DNA of 64,000 bases from Adiantum capillus-veneris (lineage: Eukaryota > Streptophyta > Polypodiopsida > Polypodiales > Pteridaceae). A program made the position numbers and the translations under genes. A model generated the notes under the pieces. That model did no database searches. It was given only the letters and a program-made list of their open reading frames with translations, and was not told where the DNA came from. Positions 22,819-34,231 of the stretch are shown here, piece by piece; the stretch's first letter is position 1, and each line of letters starts with the position of its first letter. Location: positions 79,691,278 through 79,755,277 of the forward strand of contig CM043967.1 of the NCBI GenBank assembly GCA_014529385.2, in the 5' to 3' direction.

Positions 22819-23067
22819 ATGGCTTCAACCGCCTTCATGAAGATCATTTTCTCTATCTTTACCATCATCGCTCTGTGCACTGCCATAGAGGCTTGCAAGT
22901 GCGGTGGCAACGTCGACGCCACCGTTGCCTGTTGCAAGAACGTCGGAGGAGCCGCTTCCGGCAACGACTGCCCCGCCAACCAGATCAGCGAGAGGCTCAG
23001 CAATTTCGCCAGATGCTGCAATAGCCTGGGGTCTCGGTCCGACTGCCGCTGCCCCGTCGGTTGCTGA
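22819..23067 (+). CDS. Small secreted cysteine-rich protein (82 aa)
   Basis: A single-exon gene with its own TATA box (22757) and poly(A) signal (23090). Residues 1-25 form a signal peptide: a Lys after a short N-terminus, the hydrophobic core IIFSIFTIIALC, and likely cleavage after TAIEA. The mature part is about 57 residues with ten cysteines at 26, 28, 38, 39, 51, 67, 68, 76, 78 and 82, i.e. C-x-C, CC, C, CC, C-x-C, C, which would allow five disulfides. The middle reads ISERLSNFARCCNSLG followed by SDC. The spacing differs from fungal hydrophobins (only one Cys between the two CC pairs), plant defensins, thionins and LTPs. From memory it resembles fungal small secreted proteins with an IS-x-x-L-x-x-F-x-x-CC segment; this is unverified. 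Likely apoplastic; function unknown. Start: the ATG at 22819; an in-frame GTG two codons earlier is unlikely in a plant. Confidence 0.85.
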   Translation: MASTAFMKIIFSIFTIIALCTAIEACKCGGNVDATVACCKNVGGAASGNDCPANQISERLSNFARCCNSLGSRSDCRCPVGC

Positions 23068-23089
23068 GGTGCTGAGCTCTGCTCTCTAT

Positions 23090-23095
23090 AATAAA
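23090..23095 (+). terminator. Poly(A) signal of the cysteine-rich gene
   Basis: AATAAA lies 23 nt after the TGA stop, a normal position for a near-upstream element in a very compact plant 3' UTR. Confidence 0.6.
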
Positions 23096-23396
23096 CACAA
23101 TGGGCATCGACTTGATGTGCTTGTATATTGCGACCCATCAGCAGCAGCTGTAACGTAATGTCTTTGCCTTTCTGTTCAAATTCCACTTCAGTTTGATATT
23201 TTGAAAGTGATATTGTCGTGTGATTTGATAAATTATACTTGTGGATGATGAGAAAGTGCCACGTGGATGATGGAGGCCACGCACGCTCGAATTGATAAAG
23301 GTTAAACTGGAAATGGTCGTCGACGTTAATAGAGGGTGCATGCAAGAACGAAGCGAGGAGGAGGCCTCGATCTTCAAGTCAGGGGGGGCTCTTCTT

Positions 23397-23413
23397 CTCC
23401 TTCTTCTTCTTCT

Positions 23414-23459
<46 letters not shown>

Positions 23460-23747
23460 GCTCCTTCTGCTCCTCCTCTCTCTCACTCTCTCTCTCTGGC
23501 CCAAAGTCAATGCTGCCTCACGCCGCTGTTTTCTGTCTCAATTTCCTGCCTCCAGCATCGTATTATTGGAGGCCACGCACGCTCGAATTCACATGTAGCA
23601 TGAATAGTTTGTAGCAACACAAGTATGCTATATTCTTGCAGGCTTGAGAGAGTGACGTCCCTCTTGCTCTATTGAACTAGCAGACAATTTATTCTGGATT
23701 CAACACCTGCTACGTTTCAGCAGTTACACATGGTACTGGAAGGATCC

Positions 23748-23798
<51 letters not shown>
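23397..23798. repeat. (TTC)n and (CT)n microsatellites
   Basis: (TTC)n at about 23397-23417 is followed by (CT)n to 23457. A further (CT)n tract is at 23750-23798. A 20-bp block GGAGGCCACGCACGCTCGAA occurs at 23272 and again at 23570, so the first tract lies between short direct repeats. Confidence 0.9.
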
Positions 23799-23799
<1 letters not shown>

Positions 23800-24079
23800 T
23801 TTTTTCACTCACATTATACACTTTGGGATGATATATTTTCAAATACATTGATTTGAGGATATCATGTGCAGTCAACCTGTCAGGAAGAAAGGAATTCATC
23901 ACTTAATCCTTGCATTCTTTTTTTTTCTTGCAAGGATGATTTATTCCGGAATACATCGATTAGAGAATATCATATGCAGCAAGAGAATCATTCGGCTCTT
24001 ATTCTTGCATCTTCATGGAACGTGCCATTGTGAGAGATGATATATGCAATGAATCCATGCTGAGATTGTAATCAAGGGG

Positions 24080-24265
24080 TGTTGAAAAAAATTTGGTTCT
24101 CTTTGCAAAGCTTTGGTAGATGCGTATGTCAGATGTGGTTTACTATTGAAAGCACAAAAATTACTCTGCAACCTTCCCTTCTAGCTGGAGGTAGTCGAAT
24201 GGAATGCATATTCTGCAAGCCATGCCCAACAAGGGAAGGACATGCAAGAAGCAGAATCTAGCAGA
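24080..24265 (+). pseudogene. PPR gene fragment
   Basis: Near 24103-24160 one frame reads CKALVDAYVRCGLLLKAQ, and after a shift VVEWNAYSASHAQQGKDMQEAE near 24195-24255. The wording, order and spacing are those of consecutive PPR motifs in PLS-class proteins. It is on the same strand as 21385-22141 and may belong to the same decayed gene, separated by the insertion that contains the cysteine-rich gene. Confidence 0.65.
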
Positions 24266-24320
24266 ATTTAGAGGATTGTTTAATTTAGGGACAGCATAGA
24301 CATGTAAGCAGTCAAAGAAA

Positions 24321-24440
24321 GAGGAAGAGCGCATTTCGCATCTTTAGCAGGAAGTTTCCCTAGCAATTAATGTAGGTGAGGAAGAGAGCATTAATTCGGA
24401 TCTTTAGCAGGAAGTTTCCCTAGCAATTAATGTAGGTGAG
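24321..24440 (+). repeat. 60-bp tandem duplication
   Basis: 24321-24380 and 24381-24440 are nearly identical 60-bp units; the differences are confined to the first third. Confidence 0.9.
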
Positions 24441-24486
24441 AGAGACAAGGAAATGAAATGGAGCTCTTTGCAAGCAAGCTGCTCAC

Positions 24487-24601
24487 AATGAGAGAGAGAG
24501 AGAGAGAGCATGTCATACAAAATGCATAATGAATGCCGTGTCTTGGGAAACTCTCCTTGGAATGTAGTGATTGGAAGCATGTCAAGCAAACTCATCAACA
24601 T

Positions 24602-24644
<43 letters not shown>

Positions 24645-24737
24645 ATGTCATACAAAATGCGTAACGAATGCCGTGCCATGGGAAACTCTCCTTGGAATGT
24701 ATTGATTGGAAGCATGTCAAGCAAACTCATCAACATG
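24487..24737 (+). repeat. Duplicated 95-bp unit bounded by (GA)n tracts
   Basis: 24508-24602 and 24643-24737 are near-identical. Each is preceded by a (GA)n tract (24487-24507 and 24604-24642). The unit includes TCTCCTTGGAATGT, which can read SPWNV in a PPR-like frame, but too little is left to call. Confidence 0.85.
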
Positions 24738-26830
24738 TTGAACAAATAATCAGGCTTAAAATTGACGTCTTCCCCCCTTCACAACAATCTTCTCATTCAG
24801 TGGCTTCCACATGATATTGATCTAATTTTTCTCCCGAGGAGAGTCCCCTTTCGGCACCTTGCTACCTAGGGCTGTGCGTGTCGCCTCTATCTTGCACTCC
24901 CTCAGAGGCTCGACGCACCTCTCTCCCACAATCTGGAATTGCAAATTGCTATCTTGAAGTTGAAATTGGTTGCTTCGCTGGTTCGCTTTGTTATCGTAAT
25001 TGACCTGTGTACGCTCCCAAATTGCCCAGAACTTTCGCCAAATTTGAACAGTAGCGGGTAATCTAGTTCTTTTGAAAGCTCTGCAGCATGAAAATTAGGC
25101 ACTGGATCACTCGCTGCTGCATATCTTGGAATATGCATATTAATTATAGAGGAAAAAATCACTCGTTGTTGCATATCCTAGAATACGCATTAATTGTAGA
25201 GCAAATGCAAATACAGTGTAGGGCTTCATCTCCGAATGAACGTCACGGGGAAAGCGTCGCTTGTGCTGTCCATTGCCTCTCCATTTGATTGCTGCCTCAA
25301 AACATCCCCACCATAGAGACACGTTCAATGATTTCTTTAGATTTCGCGTAGGCTGGAGTAGAGATTGTTGGAGTTGTCGAAGCCCCTTTAGATAACAACA
25401 GTCCTCGTGATCATGGCCACTTCTCTCACAAAAGTGGGAGTAGGCAACTAGCTGAGGGCAATCTTGACGACAATGGCCTAATAACTCACTAGTGGATTGT
25501 CTTCCATGTCTCTGTATCCCTTATTTTCAAAGGCACAAAACGCATTCAACATACCTCCTGTCACAAGAATGCTGGCTAGGATGACAAAGTATCAAATATA
25601 GTCATAGTGTGGAGGCAACTGTTGTGATGGAATGACATGCGAGAGGATTATGCCAGATGCCATCTCATCAATTACTTGGATAGCACAACATGCCCTAAAT
25701 AATGGTGTTGACAAAGCATTGAGATCATTGATAATGAAGAACTGTCTTGGCACTTGTCTTCATGTGGGAATGACTGTCTCTAGGTCGGGAGTCGGGAGTC
25801 TAGAAGTGCTCAACCTCTCCATAGCACTTGCAGCATTTGCGTTTTGAGGGGTGCAACAAGAGGGTCGATCATTTTTTAGGAGTATTGATGAAGGGAGATT
25901 GGTAGCCATGAATGCAACCCCTGAAGGGAGAGGGACAACCCTATTGACGGTCAGAAAGCCCTTTGTTTTCAGCCTATATAAGCTTGAAAAAAATCTCGGA
26001 TTAGCCTCACAGTGTTTCTGATCAGATCGGTCCTTAGAAAGGTCACCTTCTCCTCTACTTACTCTCAATATAATGGCTTTGTCAATGGGTACTACCCTTC
26101 AATAACACGATGACTTGGAAGGTTGAGTGCTAGACTTTTTGGTCCTACTGTAGACTCATGTTATGATTTTTTGTCTTGATTTGATGAAACCGTTGTATCC
26201 TCTCTCTCTCTCCCTCTCTCTAACCTATTCCTTGATAGTGTTCCTTATCCATGATGAGCTCCACGGTTGTTTTGGGTTGCTAAATTGATCGCCTTCATTG
26301 ATGTTCCATCATATGCTAATGGTAAGAGTTTGTTTCTTGTCATTGATGCAATAATGTATCACCCTCCTTATCTTGGATCACTTGATGATGCTTGGCAGTG
26401 ACCATGCATGCTATGGTCTCTTTCTTCTCACTATACCTATAGGCACACATCGATGGATGCTCAGTGTAGTGGCTTGGCATGAGCATGAAGAGGAGGACGT
26501 TGCCCTTGCTAACTACCCTCCTTCCCTACTCAAGGTGAGGGTTGGTCATCCTCACTTAGTCTTGGATTTTTTTATCATTTTTTTAGTAAATGAGAGAGTA
26601 GTAGTGCTTTGGTTGTATTCACCTACTTTTAAAGTAATGTGTAAGATTATGGTCTGTGCTATCTTCTAAACAACATGGAAATGGATGAAGATGCTTCTAC
26701 TTCTCGGGTTTTTTCCTTATGTACATCTAAACTAACATAATATGGCTGAGGGGGTAGCCCTTTACATGTGTCAAAATCTGTGACATGAATGCTAAACTCC
26801 AAAATTAAGAGAAGCCCCTATGCACGTGAT
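24738..26830. other. Mostly unassigned; possible third PPR remnant at 25640-25790
   Basis: No intact gene is seen. A ~58-bp imprecise tandem duplication lies at 25100-25200 (CACTCGCTGCTGCATATC and CACTCGTTGTTGCATATC). At 25640-25790 one plus-strand frame reads CERIMPDAIS and continues NNGVDKALRSLIMKNC, which weakly recalls the end of a PPR motif; I hold this at low confidence. A short (CT)n tract is at 26198-26220. Confidence 0.35.
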
Positions 26831-26868
<38 letters not shown>

Positions 26869-27839
26869 CAGCCAAAGGCGACCGACCATTCTAGTTACCA
26901 TAATGTTTCTTGGAAGAATACGTTAAAATTATTGAGTGACATTTGGCTTGATTTAGTGAATTATTTGTGTTTATTTCTTAGTTGAACTTTGAAATTAGTA
27001 GCAATCATTTTTGGACGGCTTGGATTGCTTATTTCTCTGGTTACACAAAATGTGTTGCACCTAACAATAACAGTAATCTGACCCCTTGATGTATGTCCCA
27101 TCAAGAAACATGGATCCTTTAAATAGTGAGATTAAAATTCATGTTATAAACCATTCAGTTTGCGCCACCATGAAATATAGAACCTTTACATGATTAGATC
27201 AAAATTATGCCCTATCTTTTTGCTCAAGAGTAGAAACCATATTTTGACGTAGATCCTTTTACCCAATCAATGGTGCATATGGGTTAACACCCATATGACT
27301 ATACTAAACATCCCTTTGTCAATACTCTAAAAAATTTCTTGCGCGTTGATGTTATGCACACTTGTGAAGCTGGTGGCTGCAAACCAAAGAAAACAAGAGT
27401 TTGGTGAGGCACAATATACCCTTCTTTTTTTGGTTTTGTTTTTGGCAAAACTCACAATTTGTGAGTGAATCAAACACAAAAAATTACAAAACAACCTCAA
27501 CTTTAGGCCAAGCCTTGAGGTGCTGAAGATTACAAATTGGATGTCAACCGCCTCTCACCGAAGCTAATCATAACCGGATTTATGAGAAGTAGGTGACATA
27601 TAGTTCTAGGATTTTACTTATTCCAAGTTGACAACACGGCATGGGTAGTCCTAGACCATTCTCCCGAGTCTTGCTTGCATCCGAGTGAATGATTTTCAAC
27701 ATTTTGTGTTCTATGTATGAAGTTAAAGGCTCCTAACTAAAGCAACACTTTGTGTTGTAAGTGTGAAGTTAATGGTTCACAAGACCCTCTTGCACTCTCT
27801 TTTTCTTCTCATGCAATACCCTAGTGCACATTTTAAATC

Positions 27840-27908
<69 letters not shown>
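26831..27908. repeat. Microsatellites with unassigned DNA between
   Basis: (GA)n lies at about 26832-26867, and compound (CT)n(CA)n at 27841-27908. The ~970 bp between them is AT-rich without a recognisable gene or element end. Confidence 0.8.
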
Positions 27909-27911
<3 letters not shown>

Positions 27912-28499
27912 TGCCCCATTCCTACCACTTTTTAATTACACCCAATTATACATTGGATAATCGTCATAGGGGCTTTTTTGGAGTCCTAATGATCATAACT
28001 TGCGAAAGGTGATTAGATGCAACACCATTCACAAGATCATGCACAAAACGGGACAACAAAACAGCACAACATGATTGCAAAGAGACAATGATGGCCACTA
28101 ATTTGTTAGTGATCCTATGGAAATTCAAAAATGGATGGATCAACTTCATGGAAACTACCATATGTTATGGAAAGCACAATCATACATGTTATTGCCATAC
28201 ATGTTATGGCAAGCACAATCAGGATACTCTGGTGTTGTTTTTTTCATATGTTTATGATGAAGCATGTTGAAAGTGATGTGAGGGCATCCGTCCTTTACCT
28301 TGTGCATGGCCTTTTAGTTGCACTTGTTCGTGTTGTAGTAAGCTTCTATGTTTTTTAACAAATTAATTTCTCTCTTTCACACTCTTGGTGCCATGTACAT
28401 CATATTGAGGATGATACTAGGGAAGATCCCATATTGTGGACTTCTTCACTTGATAGGGTTATGCTTTTATTTTGTTTCCTATGCTATGTTTATTTAAGT

Positions 28500-30612
28500 A
28501 TATCCTTCCAAATGTGAAGATCCTTTACTAGGCTCATGTAAGATCCTTGCTTGAGGTTCTCTCCCCAGTCTTGGGATTTGCCACCATGATCAATGTTGTT
28601 CAGAAAGCTCTTGCGAAGTGCCTAGAGCATGTACCAAAGAAGGTGCCAAAGTCAAGTGGAATCACTCGGCCCCCACAAACAACTATGGATATTGGGAATC
28701 CACCACAAAAGGAAAGTGAGCAACAAGAGACTTGGGGTGGGTTGGGGGGGGGGGGCGGGGGAGGTCAATGGAAATCATGAAGGTCCTCTCAACACGAAAA
28801 CCCAAGAGAAACCATATATTTCTTCTCAATCTTAGAAAAATGGAGCAAAGGCCGTCCCTAGCTTTTGGTTCTCGTCCTCCCCCTTACAAAAATCACCTAT
28901 CTCGTGATCCAAAATATAGTTCTCTCACCTTCATTTAGTAAGGAAGACAAAGGATGGAAACATGTCTTAAAAATCTCTTGCAATAAATTCAAATCGTAAG
29001 CTAGGGCTACTGGACAATTGAAAGAAAATCCATGAGATAAACCCTAAACCTCCTTTTTGCATGCTAACCTTTTTGATGTGCTGAGAGATGCCAATCTTGA
29101 GAACCTCATGTCAACAAAGCTGAGAGGCTCCTAGACAGAGGTTGAGAAAATGCCAATGGAAGAAGACAACCTTAAAGAGAATACGGAGTAAGTGAGGATT
29201 TTGCCCATCTCTATCAATGATGGAAAATATTGTTGACTAGTCGTGGACCGTGAAAGGGCTTAAAACCTTCCAAGAAGCGTTCCCTATTCTAGGATGAGAT
29301 AAGAAAATCTAGGAAAGTCAATTACTGGTCCATTCAAGAACATCACCTGGATGCTTCCAATAGTAGAAAGAAAGCATCGGGTAAGAATCTGGTATTGCAT
29401 AGTGGATAAATTGACGGGGGTTACAATGATGTCCTTACCATTGTGGATAGGGACCTCGAGCCAAAGGTGAAATTGAATCATGCATCTGGGAGATCCTTGG
29501 GGTTAAAGTTAACTAGGTAGGACAATTAATCACCATTATCAACACTTATGGCCACTGCAATGCCAAGGATAGATCCAAGCTATGGGTGGGTTTTAGAGAC
29601 ACCCCTATCGAAGGGGAATGGTTACCGTTAGGAGACTTTAATATCATGGAGAAGAGAAAGGATAAACAGGCTCCTCAACTCTATTGGCAGGTTCTTTAAA
29701 AAAAAAATGGCAGAGCCTGTGTGGTCAATTGGTCTGTGTAATAGCACGCCGGGTTTTACTTACACAAGCCTCCAACATGCCCACATGGCTTCTCAGATTG
29801 ATAGATGTTATTGATCCCATCAAGCTGAGTGGATTATGTTGTCATTTGAAATGAAGGTAGTAACGTCCCAAAGCCTGCCAAATCACCTACCAATATTCAT
29901 AAAACTCAGCAAATCCAAGGGGGAAGGTCACTACCCCCAGCGGGGTCAAATAAGAATTTAGTCACAAGGGAAGAGTTGTTCAAAGATGCCTATGCCCTAT
30001 TCAAAAGTTTGGCCAAAAAATCTCAATACAAGCTTGGTAAAGATGTAGAAATGGAGAATCTAGAGCTTGGGATGTCTTTGCTTTGCTCAGAGTATACAAA
30101 AATAAATCAAAATACATTGACCAAGATTAAAGAACATCCCTCAAGAATTCCAAAAGGAAATGAAAGATGAAGTAGAACCATTGAACAAAAAAGAATAAGA
30201 AGGGAAGCAAACCTACTCGAGAAGGCCTTTACCGAGCATGAATGCTTGATTTCTCTACATTCATTAGGCATGGTGAATTCCCTAGGATGGGATGGTTTGA
30301 TGAGCTATTCATAGAGTTCTAGAAGGATTTGAAGGTACCTATCACATGTATGGCCACCCAAGCCTTGATTGAAGGAGTGCTTGATACAAGCATTAAAAGG
30401 GGTCTTATTAAACCTATTTCTAAGCAAGTGTGTTGATCCTAAGTGAAACAGTGGCAGCCCATCAAAATGATGACATTAGATTATAAAATAAATGCCAAAG
30501 ATGCCGCCTTTAGGCTCTCTCCCCTCTTCGATAAAGCTATCACCGCTCACCAACATGGATTTATCAAAGGTAGGTCAACCTATGACAACATTCTTGAAGC
30601 TATAATAGACTA
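28500..30612 (+). pseudogene. LINE (L1-type) remnant: endonuclease and reverse transcriptase
   Basis: Near 29600-29680 the endonuclease core reads GEWLPLGDFNIMEKRKDK, the exo/endonuclease signature of plant L1 LINEs (GDFN followed by DK). Near 29755-29850 comes GFTYTSLQHAHMASQIDRCY, matching the substrate-binding end of that domain. From 30190 the RT region reads SLGWDGLMSYS, then QPIKMMTLDYKINAKDAA, and near 30545 AITAHQHGFIKGRSTYDNIL, which are RT blocks 0-2. The sequence stops abruptly at about 30612, before the YxDD block. Many stops and shifts are present. The upstream part (28500-29500) is probably the degraded ORF1 and linker but shows no clear motif. Confidence 0.8.
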
Positions 30613-31208
30613 AGTTGCATTATACATTATACGAGAAATATATAATACGTCATATACGGGTGTATTTTACATAACCTCATATTATACGATGCCACGTCAA
30701 CAAAAACGGGCAAGATATTTTTTCCTAGTTTTTGGATCGAAAAAAACTTCGATCAAAAAAACTTTCAAACGAAAAATATTTAGGACAAAATATTTTTCGA
30801 TCAAGAATGTATTGATTGAAAAAGAAAGTATATATATCAGCAACGCGCTTTGTTGAGACAAGTCTCCATCACAAAGATATTCCCTGTCAATCGTAGACTA
30901 CAAAAGTGAATTTTTTTATAATTTCAAATATCGAAATTTAAAATAGTTTTAAAATCAATTTGATGTTTTGTAAAAATTTAATCGATTATTTCTTTTAAAT
31001 TCAAATTATGTAAGCTTTGTATGTTGTGTAGAGCTAAAACTCTCACTCATACAAGGTGTTTATTTTTTAGGAGTCACTTACTCTGTGCTCAGTTTATTGA
31101 CATGTGGAAGTGAATTAGTGATATAATTTAGAGATTTTCATTGTGCGCAGAGTGTACTCTCCCATGAGTTATCTGTCTGCAAAATATAATACAATACTGG
31201 TCAGTTTT
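30613..31208. other. AT-rich segment of unknown origin replacing the LINE 3' end
   Basis: It starts where LINE homology stops. It contains the repeated words ATTATACG and AAATATATAATACG and no reading frame of note. It may be part of the element that carries the hairpin at 31209-31661. Confidence 0.4.
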
Positions 31209-31661
31209 ACATTAGGTGAAATTTGGACTCACAAAGGGGCCCTTTAAGGAGTTTGACTTTACCTTTCTATATCAAAACGGGCGATGGATAAATTTTTTCA
31301 AACAAATTCCAAAGTTGGCAGAGGTTTGACAGTTAGGATGTCCTCTTCAAGCTCTATCTACTGATATATAGCACGCCATGAGATTCCTCATATTTTAAAA
31401 GATTCTTTTTTTGATTCAATTATGATGTGACAACTCTATCGAAATCTAAGTGAATGAAAAAAAGAATCTTTTAAAACATGAGGAATCTCATGGCGTGCTA
31501 TATAACAGTAGATAGAGCTTGAACAGGGCATTCTAACTGTCAAACCTCCGCCAACTTTGGAGTTTGTTTGCAAAAATTTATCCATGCGCCCGTTTTGGTA
31601 GAGAGAGGTAAAGTCAAACTCCTTAAAGGGCCCCTTTGTGAGTCCAAATTTCACCTAATGT
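31209..31661. repeat. Long hairpin: ~210-bp arms, 34-bp loop
   Basis: Left arm 31209-31417, right arm 31452-31661. By eye the arms agree at more than nine positions in ten, and the outermost ~56 bases pair perfectly (starting ACATTAGGTGAAATTTGG). On the minus strand the right arm is open for 72 codons (31436-31654) and reads like a coding fragment (MDKFLQTNSKVGGGLTVRM); the left arm has the same frame broken by small indels. No known MITE terminus was recognised. A transcript would fold into a long, nearly perfect double strand. Confidence 0.9.
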
Positions 31662-32629
31662 TTAGGTAGATTCGATTTTGACGTGCAGATACTTTCTCAC
31701 CCCAAAGTGAACATAGATATATATTTTTTTGTCCTGTGTAGAGCCATCACACTATGCTCTCATGTAATCAAAATTTAGGAATCTCATGTCCAAATACATT
31801 GATATTACATTATCTTTATTTGGATTGCTACGTCTATCATACTACGTGATTGTACATGGGCATCAACTGCAGATAGATAAGCTTTCAAAGATCTACCATG
31901 GAGTGTGAGAACTTCATGTTCGCACTTCAGATAGATATGACAATCATCAAGGTTTGCAATTAATCCTTATGCTCCAATCACTACAAGAGGTTGTGTGCTC
32001 TTATGACGCTGTTAAGAACGGAAATACACTGGGTTTTTATAACCCCCGGCGTCGCTAAAACCGTCGCTAATAGCGTCGCTACGAGAGCATCGCTATAGGC
32101 GTCGCTATATGCGTCGCTATATAGAGACGCTCATAGCGAAGCTCATAGCGACGGTCATAGCGACGGTTATAGCGACGTTTACACAGAAGTCTATAGCGAC
32201 GCTCATAGCGACACTACAGAGCCATAAATAGCGACGGTTATAGCGACGCTCGAGAGAAATTTTTTTTGGTGACAGGGCATTGAATGCCCTGCCACCCATC
32301 AACCATATTGTACTTGATTCACTTTTAAAAAAAAGTGCAAGGGTAGATAATAGACCCAAAATAGTCACCCACAAGACGCATTGTTTGCAAAATTGACAAG
32401 CGTAAAATTGACAATTGTACACAACATAGGCAAAATGAATTGATTGGCAAATGTAATAATGACAATTGTACAACATCATAGGCATAAAGAATTGATTGGC
32501 AAAATGAACTGCGGTGACAAATGTAATAATATACATGGTTCAAAAAGACGTATAAAATCCGTCTCATGATACATAAGCTATGAGAAACCCTAAACTAATG
32601 CTATCTAGTTACGGCTAAACTGACGTCGT

Positions 32630-34053
32630 CTAGTCAGACGTCTCATCGCGTCCAAGCGGCGTATCTGTCGGATTCTGCAAAAAAAAAACAATAAGACAGC
32701 TTTCAGTAAGTATAAACATATAACGACATTTATAAAACAATACAAAAAATAGAAAAGAGTAAACCCTAATACTAACCATGCCGCCGCGAGAACTGAGAAT
32801 GTCCATCAGGGCAATTAAGCCCTTCCTGCCTGCGTACTCGCGCTCGTACGGTGTGGGATCACATCCTGTCATCGACCACTGTCAAAACATACAAAGATTT
32901 CATTATGTTAGAATTTAAAAACTCATAAACCCTAAACTATCGAACATAAAGAGCAATGCGAAAGCACTTACAAAATCAGCCTCAAATGATGCCCATCCAC
33001 CGCTCCCCAAGTGGTGCGAGCTCGCTACCTCTACTCGCACTCTGGCTGCATCCTTTTGTTGCTTCCACTTGTCGGGATTCTCGCGCGCTGCTTTCTTCGC
33101 ATTCTTCCAATCTTCTTTGGCCAGCCAATCTGGCCTGTTCCACCCATGCTTGATTGCTTTTTGCACTTCGGAACACTTGTGTTTGCAGTATTCGCGCATT
33201 CGAATCTTCATCAGGTCTTCATTGAAGCGCTGATCCCGTGTTGGAACGGGAAACTCATCATGAAGTATGCTGATGACTCTGTCTTTTAAATCACTTGGTA
33301 CTTCACTCCATTTGTTTAGTATGTAGTGTCTAAACAGCTGAGAGCAAAGACCACGCATGCGCGAGATCACCTTCTTGCCGTCATCATCAATGATGATGCC
33401 GCCGCTGAAGTCGACGGAGTAAGGCAAGCCCTCTGGCCGGTGACGCGTGAACCTGGGTGTCCCGACAGGGGTCTCTAGCTGCGTGTCGATGGGGGTACGG
33501 ACGTCAGGTGTCTCCACCGGCGTCTGGGCCCCAAAGCGAGGAGTGTCGAGTGGGGTGGCTCCTGGCGGAGTAGGTAGAGGTGTGTAGCTGCTAGGAACAG
33601 TCAGCCGCGCAGGGGTCTCTAGCTGCGTGTCGATGGGGGTACGGACGTCAGGTGTCTCCACCGGCGTCTGGGCCCCAAAGCGAGGAGTGTCGAGTGGGGT
33701 GGCTCCTGGCGGAGTAGGTAGAGGTGTGTAGCTGCTAGGAACAGTCAGCCGCGCAAAACCTGGCGTAGATGGCGATGTTGTGGCTGGTGTGGGGGCAGGC
33801 AAAGAAGGGGAGGGTAAAGAGCCTCGTCGAACACGAGGCGGTGTGGAGGCATCGGCGGCGGAATCCCCACAACAACCGCCACCGCCACCACTAGAGCGTC
33901 GGTGTCTAGACGAGTGTGAAGATCGTCTCGTCGACACCGAAGCTTCGGAGCGCGCCGAATGCTCCGAAAGAGAGGGAGATGCGGATGGAGTAGAAACGCG
34001 CGATGATGTCTCTGCTACGGTGACAAAGAAGAAAGAAACTCCTCATCATCCAT
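32630..34053 (-). pseudogene. TNPA-like gene of CACTA copy 1, frameshifted
   Basis: Same three-exon layout as in copy 2: final exon with stop at 32630, middle exon containing the YEREYAGRKGL stretch, long first exon from the ATG at 34053. Compared with copy 2, a 31-bp deletion near 34007 shifts the frame shortly after the start. The Pro/Thr-rich segment carries a perfect-looking 144-bp (48-codon) tandem duplication, with repeat points at 33471 and 33615. The conserved C-terminal half (GLCSQLFRHYILNKWSEVP to the WKNAKKAARENPDKW stretch) is still open. TNPA proteins bind subterminal repeats; this copy is probably inactive. Confidence 0.85.
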
Positions 34054-34231
34054 ACCTGCATTAAACACACGAATATTTAAACTTAATATTGAATGAATAG
34101 AGTAGACAATGACGCAAAGACCATTAAATACAATGACGTAATGACGCATATAAATACAATGATGCAATGAATTGAGTGATAGAAGAGGCAAGTCGAAAAC
34201 TCAAAATTTTCAATCAAAAGATTGCACATGA

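Noticed and set aside
22819-23067. Calling the cysteine-rich protein a hydrophobin
   Set aside because: Hydrophobins have two single Cys between the CC pairs; here there is one, and the mature part is too short.
23292-23614. Frames of 92-103 codons after the cysteine-rich gene
   Set aside because: Dominated by Leu/Ser from the (TTC)n and (CT)n tracts.
24508-24737. A fourth PPR remnant in the duplicated 95-bp unit
   Set aside because: Only a SPWNV-like reading supports it; too short to distinguish from chance.
31436-31654. A 72-codon minus-strand frame taken as a gene
   Set aside because: It coincides exactly with one hairpin arm; the other arm has the frame broken. Recorded as part of the hairpin.
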